Part shown: piece after piece, positions 6,994-13,291 of the stretch
Layout: each line of letters begins with the position of its first letter
How positions within the stretch are numbered: the stretch's first letter is position 1
DNA from: DAOVIY01 sp964441595
Lineage (GTDB): Bacteria > Patescibacteriota > Minisyncoccia > UBA6257
Assembly (NCBI GenBank): GCA_964441595.1
Contig: CAYTXM010000014.1
Location: forward strand, 1-14,557
Direction of reading: 5' to 3'
DNA length: 14,557 bases
Made by a program: the position numbers and the translations under genes
The notes under the pieces: generated by a model
What the model was told of the DNA's origin: nothing
The model's database searches: none
The model's input: the letters and a program-made list of their open reading frames with translations, nothing else

Positions 6994-9608
6994 TATTGAT
7001 TATTCTTAATTTCTAATTCTTCCATCTCCCCCCATTTACTTCCAATTCTTATATCTGCCCTTAAAGGCACGTCCAGCTTAACCGTGTTTTCCATTATGTT
7101 TTTGAAAAGTGGAGTTATTTCCTTTATTATCTCAGATTTTGCCTCCAGTATCAATTCATCATGTATCTGAATTAAAGTTTTTATACCACCTTCTATATGC
7201 TTATCTTTAATAAGTTCTTGAATCTTTATCATTGATATTTTAATAATATCCGCGGCTAACCCTTGAATAGGCATATTAAGGGCAATTCTTTCCTGTCCGC
7301 GAGCTATGCGTCCAAGTCCTCCAAGAAGAGGAAGAAACCTTTTCCTGCCAAAAATCGTTTCTGCATACCCCAATTTTTTGGCATTTTCTACGGAAAAATC
7401 AAGATAATTTTTAAGTCCCGAGAAATTAGAAAAATATTTTTCTCTAAATTTTTTAGCTTCATCTAAAGAAACACCCGCTTCTTGTGCAAATACTTTATTA
7501 CCCATTCCATAAATAATCCCAAAATTCAAAATCTTTGCCTTTTGTCTTATAGAAGGAGTGACTTGCTCTTCAGAGATATTATTGATATAAGCAGCTGTAA
7601 TTTTATGAATATCTTTGTTTTGATTAAACGCCTCAATCATTTTAATATCCCCTGAAAGATGAGCTGCTAATCTTAATTCTATCTGCGAATAATCTAATGA
7701 AACTAAAGAAAAAGATTTTTCAGCAATAAAAGCTTTCCTAATTTGTGTTCCCCAATCGCCTTTTTGAGGAATATTTTGCAAATTAGGTTTTTCTGATGAT
7801 AAACGCCCTGTAGTTGTTCCTGTCTGTTTCCAAATTGTATGAATTCTATTTGTTTTTGGATTAATAAACGTAGGAAGCGTATCAAGAAAAGAATTTTTTA
7901 ATTTTTCTATCCCACGATATTCAATAATCAAAGGAATGATTGGATGGCTATTTTTAATTTTTAATAATTCATTGGCATTAGTGGAAATTTTCTTAGTGGC
8001 GGTCTTTTTTAAATCTGATGAAGAAATTTTTAAATCTTCAAATAAAATCTCGGATAATTGTTTTGGTGAGCTAATATTAAACTCTTTACCGGATAATTGA
8101 TAAATCTTTTTCTCTAAAGTATTTATTTCCTTTTCCGCTTGTTTGCTTAATTTTTCCAGCCAATCTTTATCTATTAAAATACCATATTTTTCCATTGAAG
8201 AAATTACGGAGATTAAAGGTTTTTCTTCTGTCTCCCAAACATTTTCTAATCCCAATGCCATTATTTTATTTTTAATAGTTTCCCATAATGGAATCAGCTT
8301 AGACAAAGAGCACGCAAAAGAATCCTCCACTTCTTGCCCAAGAAAAAATTTTGCAATAGAAGAAAGATTATAATTCTTCCTCTCTGAATCTAATAACCAT
8401 ACTAATATTCTTATATCTTCAAATAAGCAACTGGAAAACTCTTCAATTTCCTCTAAAATAATCTTGGCATCATAACTTATTAAATTCTTTTGAGACCAGT
8501 CCAATTGCTTTTTAAAAAAATCAGCAAATTGGTGGATTGAAATATAAAACAAAGTATTATCTATAAAACTAAATCCTATACCATTAATTTTTCTTTGTCC
8601 GAATTTTTCTCCTTTAAAATCCAAGAGTAATCCAATTGTTTTTTCTTGGTTAATTTTTTGTCTCAATTCTTCCATTTTTGAAGAAGAATTAACAATATTC
8701 AAAGGAATCTTTTCTGCAGAAGAAATATTTTCTTCAATATCAAATATCTTTGGAATTAAACTTCTAAAACCCAACTCATTCAATAAAGAAACTAATTTAT
8801 CCTTTGGTGGAGGGTTAAGTTTCGCTTTTTCTAAATCAAATTCTATTTTTACGTCTTTCTGAATTGTTACTAAATGACGGCTAAAATAAGCCTGATCTTC
8901 ATTATCTTTTAGTTTTTCCAAAATCCTCTGAGAAGCTTTGATTTTCCCTCCATCTTTTATCTTTTTATAAAGATTATCCAATGTCCCAAATTCTTTTATT
9001 AATGTACTTGCTGTTTTTTCGCCTATTGAAGGCACTCCCGGGACATTATCTGAAGGATCGCCTCTTAACGCCTTCCAATCTATTAATTGCTCCGGCTTTA
9101 ATTCAAATCTCTCAAAAACTTTTTCTTTATCATAAGTTACTCTGTCTTGAATACCGCGACGGAGCGTATAAACAAATACTTTATCACTAATTAATTGCAA
9201 AGTATCCAAATCCCCTGTAACAATAAAAGATTTTATATCTTTATTTTTTAATTTCTCGGTTATAGTTCCAATAATATCATCTGCTTCATAGCCTTCTTTT
9301 TCTAAAATTGGGACATTAAACGATTGCAAAAGATTTTTTACTATTTGAATCTGTTCATAAAAATTATCCGGCATTTTTACCCTCTTGGCTTTATACTTTT
9401 TATATTCTTTATGGCGAAAAGTCGGAGCTGCCATATCAAAAGTTGCCACAATATAATCCGGCTTTAAATCATCAATCATCTTCAAAAAGAACAGCATAAA
9501 CCCATAAACTCCGTTGACCAAAACACCCTTTGGCGAAGTTAAAGGAGGAAGAGCGTGATAAGAACGATGCACTAAAGCATAAGAATCAATAATAACTAAC
9601 TTTTTCAT
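6993..9608 (-). CDS. polA: DNA polymerase I (active 5' nuclease, degenerate proofreading domain)
   Basis: The 871-residue protein has the standard three parts. The 5' nuclease (about 1-290) keeps its metal ligands: D8, D58 in FDMAAP, EADD (108-111), TGDLD (131-135) and GDPSDNVPG (183-191). The 3'-5' exonuclease-like domain (about 300-430) is degenerate: the exo I D-x-E appears as LLLDFKGEK and exo II as ISYDAK, so proofreading is probably lost. The polymerase domain has TGRLSSEKPNLQNIP (600-614), motif A SLDYSQIELR with D639, motif B from R688 to G701 (RQKAKILNFGIIYG, with Phe at the ddNTP-discriminating position) and motif C IHDE (815-818). It fills gaps and removes RNA primers. Its ATG overlaps the TGA of tsaE (ATGA) and its stop overlaps the kinase start, indicating tight translational coupling. 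Confidence 0.97.
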   Translation of the reverse strand: MKKLVIIDSYALVHRSYHALPPLTSPKGVLVNGVYGFMLFFLKMIDDLKPDYIVATFDMAAPTFRHKEYKKYKAKRVKMPDNFYEQIQIVKNLLQSFNVPILEKEGYEADDIIGTITEKLKNKDIKSFIVTGDLDTLQLISDKVFVYTLRRGIQDRVTYDKEKVFERFELKPEQLIDWKALRGDPSDNVPGVPSIGEKTASTLIKEFGTLDNLYKKIKDGGKIKASQRILEKLKDNEDQAYFSRHLVTIQKDVKIEFDLEKAKLNPPPKDKLVSLLNELGFRSLIPKIFDIEENISSAEKIPLNIVNSSSKMEELRQKINQEKTIGLLLDFKGEKFGQRKINGIGFSFIDNTLFYISIHQFADFFKKQLDWSQKNLISYDAKIILEEIEEFSSCLFEDIRILVWLLDSERKNYNLSSIAKFFLGQEVEDSFACSLSKLIPLWETIKNKIMALGLENVWETEEKPLISVISSMEKYGILIDKDWLEKLSKQAEKEINTLEKKIYQLSGKEFNISSPKQLSEILFEDLKISSSDLKKTATKKISTNANELLKIKNSHPIIPLIIEYRGIEKLKNSFLDTLPTFINPKTNRIHTIWKQTGTTTGRLSSEKPNLQNIPQKGDWGTQIRKAFIAEKSFSLVSLDYSQIELRLAAHLSGDIKMIEAFNQNKDIHKITAAYINNISEEQVTPSIRQKAKILNFGIIYGMGNKVFAQEAGVSLDEAKKFREKYFSNFSGLKNYLDFSVENAKKLGYAETIFGRKRFLPLLGGLGRIARGQERIALNMPIQGLAADIIKISMIKIQELIKDKHIEGGIKTLIQIHDELILEAKSEIIKEITPLFKNIMENTVKLDVPLRADIRIGSKWGEMEELEIKNNQ

Positions 9609-10069
9609 GGTAAATGAAATTCTAATATTCTTGTATGTTCTCCCGTTATTTTAAATTTGATCTTTAAATGATCTTTAGGAAGAATCTTTTTAATCTTATT
9701 TCCCCATTCAATAAAAACTAAATTTTGCGGATTTTTAATAATCTCTGAAAAATCCAATTCTTTAATCTCTTTAGGCTTTTTAATCCGATAACAATCTAAA
9801 TGCCATAATGTTTTAAAAAATTGGGTCTTGCACGAAAAACTTTTCATAATTAAAAAAGTAGGACTAAAAACCCTCTCTTTAAGCTTTAAAAACTTTGCTA
9901 TGCCTTTTAGAAATTCTGTTTTGCCTCCTCCCAAAGGACCTTCCAAAGAAATGGCTAAACCATTTCGCTTTGGAATATATTGTTTTAAAATAGCCTGCAT
10001 AAAAAAAGAGGCAATCTTTTGCGTTTCTTTTGGACTTTCACTAATAATTTTAATTTTTATTCTTGCCAT
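9605..10069 (-). CDS. tsaE: tRNA t6A37 biosynthesis ATPase TsaE
   Basis: The product is a small P-loop protein of 154 residues from ATG 10069. Motifs: Walker A GPLGGGKTE, SPTFLIM, the family signature HLDCYRI, and FIEWG. TsaE works with TsaB and TsaD to make N6-threonylcarbamoyladenosine at A37 of ANN-decoding tRNAs; its partners are not in the window. The frame can be extended five codons to a GTG at 10084, but that codon lies inside a likely -10 region, and the ATG version starts MARIKIKI as expected. It is the first gene of the operon ending in rpsT, and its TGA stop overlaps polA's ATG. No Shine-Dalgarno motif is present and the transcript may be leaderless. Confidence 0.92.
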   Translation of the reverse strand: MARIKIKIISESPKETQKIASFFMQAILKQYIPKRNGLAISLEGPLGGGKTEFLKGIAKFLKLKERVFSPTFLIMKSFSCKTQFFKTLWHLDCYRIKKPKEIKELDFSEIIKNPQNLVFIEWGNKIKKILPKDHLKIKFKITGEHTRILEFHLP

Positions 10070-10074
10070 ACTTA

Positions 10075-10103
10075 ATTCTATCACGAATTTTTGCTTTTCT
10101 AAA
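10075..10103 (-). promoter_or_regulatory. Extended -10 promoter of the tsaE operon, probably giving a leaderless mRNA
   Basis: On the minus strand TTTAGA (10103-10098) is followed after 17 bp by TAGAAT (10080-10075) with a TG extension just upstream (TGATAGAAT). Only five bases separate the -10 from the tsaE ATG at 10069, so transcription would begin at or within a base or two of the start codon. Confidence 0.55.
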
Positions 10104-10114
10104 GAAAATTAGAA

Positions 10115-10123
10115 TGGTATAAT
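10115..10123 (+). promoter_or_regulatory. Extended -10 promoter of the tandem PilB/GspE gene
   Basis: TGGTATAAT is a perfect extended -10 (TGn plus TATAAT at 10118-10123). The expected start near 10130 would leave a 17-nt leader before ATG 10147. No good -35 box is seen at the right distance, as is common with extended -10 promoters. It is divergent from the tsaE promoter. Confidence 0.6.
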
Positions 10124-10146
10124 AAATTATTGATAATGAAATTTTT

Positions 10147-13041
10147 ATGAATGACTTCACTAAAAAAAGAGAAGAAAAAATTAAAGCCCTCTGGCAAGAA
10201 TCAAAAGAAAGAGAAGCGCAAAGACTGGCTGAAAAACACAATTTCCTTTATATTGATTTAAGAAAAGCGCCAGTTGAAACAAGCGCTCTTTCTATAATTC
10301 CAGAAGAAAAAGCAAGAAAAACTAATGTTATTGCTTTCCAAAAAATAGGAAATCAAGTTAAATTAGCTGTCTTGGATCCTTTTAATACTGAAACGATAAG
10401 GATTATTGAAGAAATCAAAGCAAAAAAATATAAAGTCGCTGTTTTTGTTGTTACTGAGGAAAGCCTTAATTGGGCATGGAAAAATTACGCTTTTGTGCAT
10501 GAGCGACAAAAAAAATTAGCAAATTTTATAGACGTAACCAGCGCTAAATCTATAGAATTTTCCGATCTTCATCAAGAACTCTTGCCTATTCCTGAAGGAG
10601 AAATCACTTCATTGGTTTCTCTTCTTTTAAAATCAGCCGTTGAAATAGACGCCTCTGATATTCATATTGAACCGCAAGAAGATCAAGCTTTAATTCGTTT
10701 TCGTATAGACGGTGTTTTATATGATGTCGCTGAAATAGGAAAAAAGAAACTTCGCGACATTAATCAAAGATTAAAACTTTTATCTGGCTTAAAATTGAAT
10801 ATTGAAAATATTTCCCAAAATGGCCGCTTTGCAATCCAAAACAATAAAGATTTTATTGATGTCCGCGCTTCCAGCTTACCGGGTCCTAACGGAGAATTTT
10901 TAGTATTCAGACTCTTAAACCCTAAGCGAGCAGCTTTTGGTTTAAAAGATTTGGGTATTGACCAAAGAAGCATAGATGTTTTTAACCATTCTCTATCAGC
11001 GCCAAATGGAATGATTTTAATTACAGGACCTACTGGTTCGGGAAAAACAACTACTTTATACTCTTTTTTAAAAAAGAAAATTTCCCCTGGAGTAAAAATT
11101 ATCACAATTGAAGACCCAATTGAATATCGGCTTGTTGGCGTAAATCAAACTCAAACATCAAAAAAATATGGTTTCGCCAATGGATTAAAATCTATTCTGC
11201 GACAAGACCCTGATATCATTATGATTGGCGAAATGAGAGATGAAGAAACAGTAAAAACCGCTATCCAAGCCTCTTTAACAGGGCATTTAGTCTTTTCTAC
11301 GCTCCATACAAATGAAGCCAGCGGCACCATTGCGAGGCTTGTTGAATTAGGAGCTGACGCTCAAATGCTTCCCAACGCGCTTAAGTTAATTGTGGCGCAA
11401 AGATTAATTCGGCGTCTCTGTCCTTATTGCAAAGAAAAATACAAACCAACTTCTGAAATAAAGGAAAAATTAATTGAATCTTTTAGTATTCTTTCCCCAA
11501 AAAGTAAAGTAAAAATACCAAAAGATATCCCATATCTTTATAAGGCAAAAGGCTGCGCAAAATGCCATTGGCTAGGATATAAAAGCCAGATTGGAATTTT
11601 TGAATATTTCAATATAAGCCCAAGGATTATTAAATTAATCAAATCTAATGCTGACCAAAATGAAATAAGATCAAAAGCAATTGATGAAGGAATGGTGCCT
11701 CTTTTTCATGACGGTTTATTAAAAACTATTGAAGGCATTACTTCTTTGGAAGAAATTGTAAGAGTGGCAGGCGATATTTCCTATATCCAGGAATTATATA
11801 AAGAATTATTCTCTCAGGTTTTGACTCGAGGCGTAAAAATAAGCGACAAAGAAGAAAAAGAAATAGAAAAATTGCTTCAGAAAAATAAACCAATTTTTCC
11901 ATTAGTAAAAGATAAATCTTCTGAAAGGCAGATTGCTATTATTATAGCTGCGGCTTTAAAATCACGAGCCACAGACATTCATTTTGAGCCGGAAGAAAAA
12001 ACCAGTGAAATTAGGCAAAGAATTGATGGAGTACTCCATAAATTAGTTTCTTTTGATATCAACGAGCACCCTAAATTAATTAATGAATTAAAATCCCTTA
12101 GCGGCTTAAAAACAGAGGAAACGCAGATGGTTCAAGAAGGAAGATTCCGGCTTATTCTTCCTGATAAATCTTTTGACCTTAGGCTTTCAATAATTCCGGG
12201 CGGATATGGAGAAAGCGCTTCTTTAAGAATCTTGGGAGGAGAAGAAGCTTTATTAAATTTAGGAAACTTAGGATTTTTAAAAGAGCAGAAAAAAGAAATA
12301 GAAAAAATATTAGAAAATAAAGTTGGATTAATTTTAGCTGCTGGACCTACTTCTTCGGGCAAAACTACAACTTTATTCACTATACTTAAAAAACTTGCCA
12401 AGCCAGATGTAAAAGTTATTACAGTTGAAGACCCTATTGAATATCGCCTGCCTGGAATTATGCAAACACAAGTTAATGAGGAAAAAGAATATACTTTTCC
12501 AAAAGCCCTTCGCAGTTTACTCCGCCAAAATCCTAATATCTTTCTAATTGGAGAAATCAGGGACAAAGAAACAGCTAAATTGGTTTGGCAGGCATCTATG
12601 ACCGGACATTTAGTTCTTTCTACTATCCATACAAATGACGCTTTAGGCGTTTTATCACGCTTGCAAAGCTTAGAAATTCCTTCAAAAGAATTGGCTCCTG
12701 TTATTAATGCCGTTATTGCGCAACGATTGGTCCGTCGCCTTTGCCCTATTTGTAAAAAAGAAATAAAAATCCCATCAGAAATGTCCAAGCTCATTGAACC
12801 ATCTTTAAAATATTTCCCAGAGTACAAGAAACCTTCAAAGATTTATCAAGCTCAGGGCTGCGCTGAATGTAATTTTACTGGATATAAAGGCCAATTGGGA
12901 ATATTTGAGATACTTATACCTTCTTCAAAAACAAAAGACCTTACAAAAGTAAGGTTTCCAAAGTTAATTAATGATGCTGTTATTAAGGTTTTACTGGGAA
13001 TCACCTCATGGGAGGAAATAAAAAGGTCCATTAATCTGTAG
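10147..13041 (+). CDS. Tandem PilB/GspE-type assembly ATPase (two complete ATPase units in one protein)
   Basis: This 964-residue protein carries two type IV pilus/type II secretion ATPases in series. Unit 1: an N-terminal T2SSE_N-like domain (about 20-120), ASDIHIEP (169-176), Walker A GPTGSGKT (294-301), acidic box EDPIEYR (322-328), Walker B DPDIIMIGEMRD (354-365), His box TGHLVFSTLHTNE (378-390), and a Cys4 zinc site (C425, C428, C470, C473). Unit 2: ATDIHFEP (608-615), Walker A GPTSSGKT (733-740), EDPIEYR (761-767), Walker B NPNIFLIGEIRD (795-806), TGHLVLSTIHTND (819-831) and a second Cys4 site (C866, C869, C905, C908). Catalytic residues are kept in both, although the DPD before Walker B is NPN in unit 2. 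Normal PilB/GspE is about 550-600 residues with one unit and acts as a cytoplasmic hexamer that drives pilin assembly. Unit 2 lacks a full N-terminal domain; the linker (about 545-600) is short. No other pilus genes are in the window. Confidence 0.93.
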   Translation: MNDFTKKREEKIKALWQESKEREAQRLAEKHNFLYIDLRKAPVETSALSIIPEEKARKTNVIAFQKIGNQVKLAVLDPFNTETIRIIEEIKAKKYKVAVFVVTEESLNWAWKNYAFVHERQKKLANFIDVTSAKSIEFSDLHQELLPIPEGEITSLVSLLLKSAVEIDASDIHIEPQEDQALIRFRIDGVLYDVAEIGKKKLRDINQRLKLLSGLKLNIENISQNGRFAIQNNKDFIDVRASSLPGPNGEFLVFRLLNPKRAAFGLKDLGIDQRSIDVFNHSLSAPNGMILITGPTGSGKTTTLYSFLKKKISPGVKIITIEDPIEYRLVGVNQTQTSKKYGFANGLKSILRQDPDIIMIGEMRDEETVKTAIQASLTGHLVFSTLHTNEASGTIARLVELGADAQMLPNALKLIVAQRLIRRLCPYCKEKYKPTSEIKEKLIESFSILSPKSKVKIPKDIPYLYKAKGCAKCHWLGYKSQIGIFEYFNISPRIIKLIKSNADQNEIRSKAIDEGMVPLFHDGLLKTIEGITSLEEIVRVAGDISYIQELYKELFSQVLTRGVKISDKEEKEIEKLLQKNKPIFPLVKDKSSERQIAIIIAAALKSRATDIHFEPEEKTSEIRQRIDGVLHKLVSFDINEHPKLINELKSLSGLKTEETQMVQEGRFRLILPDKSFDLRLSIIPGGYGESASLRILGGEEALLNLGNLGFLKEQKKEIEKILENKVGLILAAGPTSSGKTTTLFTILKKLAKPDVKVITVEDPIEYRLPGIMQTQVNEEKEYTFPKALRSLLRQNPNIFLIGEIRDKETAKLVWQASMTGHLVLSTIHTNDALGVLSRLQSLEIPSKELAPVINAVIAQRLVRRLCPICKKEIKIPSEMSKLIEPSLKYFPEYKKPSKIYQAQGCAECNFTGYKGQLGIFEILIPSSKTKDLTKVRFPKLINDAVIKVLLGITSWEEIKRSINL

Positions 13042-13181
13042 GCAAATACCCTTCGAAACGAAGACTTAAGATTAACCCGAGGTATATTTCAGGCATATAA
13101 ATATGTCCAAAATACCCATCTGCAGAGAACCCCTGACAAGCTTTTGCTTGCTTGCCCACAGATTAATAGACCTTTTAATAT
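13016..13181 (-). ncRNA. Candidate structured non-coding RNA with 25-bp closing stem (6S-like layout, class not assigned)
   Basis: Inverted arms at 13152-13176 and 13021-13045 match at 23 of 25 positions. Both mismatches (13168/13029 and 13157/13040) are A/C on the plus strand but G·U on the minus strand, so the stem is fully paired only in a minus-strand RNA. Inside it the minus strand can fold hairpins at 13150-13137 (CAAGC, AAAA loop), 13135-13123 (CAGGG/CUCUG, again with a G·U only on this strand), 13116-13081 (long imperfect hairpin) and 13063-13051 (CUUCG/CGAAG). A perfect consensus promoter ends seven bases before the expected 5' end, and U-rich sequence (13024-13016) follows the 3' arm. 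There is no open frame. Size, closing stem and strong promoter recall 6S RNA, but I see no decisive sequence match; it may be a new class. The 3' arm overlaps the last codons of the convergent tandem ATPase gene. Confidence 0.65.
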
Positions 13182-13187
13182 AGTACT

Positions 13188-13216
13188 ATTATACTACTAT
13201 CTTTTAACTTTGTCAA
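13188..13216 (-). promoter_or_regulatory. Perfect consensus sigma-70-type promoter (proximal, for the non-coding RNA)
   Basis: The minus strand reads TTGACA (13216-13211), 17-bp spacer, TATAAT (13193-13188). Both hexamers are perfect and the spacing is optimal, as expected for a highly expressed stable RNA. The predicted start is about 13181, five bases before the closing stem. It is the strongest promoter in the window and has no protein gene downstream on its strand. Confidence 0.85.
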
Positions 13217-13224
13217 GAACTAAA

Positions 13225-13261
13225 TGACGCTGCCCATATATTATCCATAATGACAGCGTTA
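13225..13261 (-). repeat. Imperfect inverted repeat between the twin promoters
   Basis: ACGCTG at 13259-13254 pairs with CAGCGT at 13232-13227, and the stem continues inward after a 2x2 internal loop to a five-base loop (13245-13241), about 12 pairs. Two inner pairs are G·U only on the minus strand (13253/13233, 13246/13240), suggesting it folds in the transcript of the distal promoter. It could also be a weak terminator for the oxidoreductase gene (the tract after it is ATTTAGTT) or an operator. Confidence 0.5.
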
Positions 13262-13263
13262 TC

Positions 13264-13291
13264 ATTATACTAATATTTTTCTTCGTGTCAA
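13264..13291 (-). promoter_or_regulatory. Second consensus promoter (distal), overlapping the oxidoreductase stop codon
   Basis: The minus strand reads TTGACA (13291-13286), 16-bp spacer, TATAAT (13269-13264), both hexamers perfect. The TGA within TTGACA is the stop codon of the oxidoreductase gene. It shares TCTTGACA and TAGTATAAT with the proximal promoter about 75 bp downstream. A transcript starting near 13257 would run through the small inverted repeat and into the structured RNA. Confidence 0.7.

Noticed and set aside
10070..10084. GTG start for tsaE five codons upstream
   Set aside because: The codon sits within the TGATAGAAT -10 region, so it would not be in the mRNA from that promoter; the ATG at 10069 is the better start.
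10050..10241. 63-residue minus-strand frame across the divergent promoter region
   Set aside because: It overlaps the start of the tandem ATPase gene and both promoters, and encodes no recognisable protein.
12132..12827. 231-residue open frame on the minus strand opposite the tandem ATPase gene
   Set aside because: It lies wholly inside the second ATPase unit, whose motifs prove the plus frame; the minus translation shows no family features.
13021..13176. Inverted repeat considered as ends of an insertion sequence or MITE
   Set aside because: No flanking direct repeat of a target site is seen, no transposase is present, and mismatches are wobble-compatible on one strand only, which fits RNA folding rather than transposon ends.
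13016..13181. RNA considered as tmRNA, RNase P RNA, SRP RNA or a tRNA
   Set aside because: It is too short for the first two, lacks their conserved core sequences and the SRP apical loop motif, and shows no cloverleaf or T-loop.
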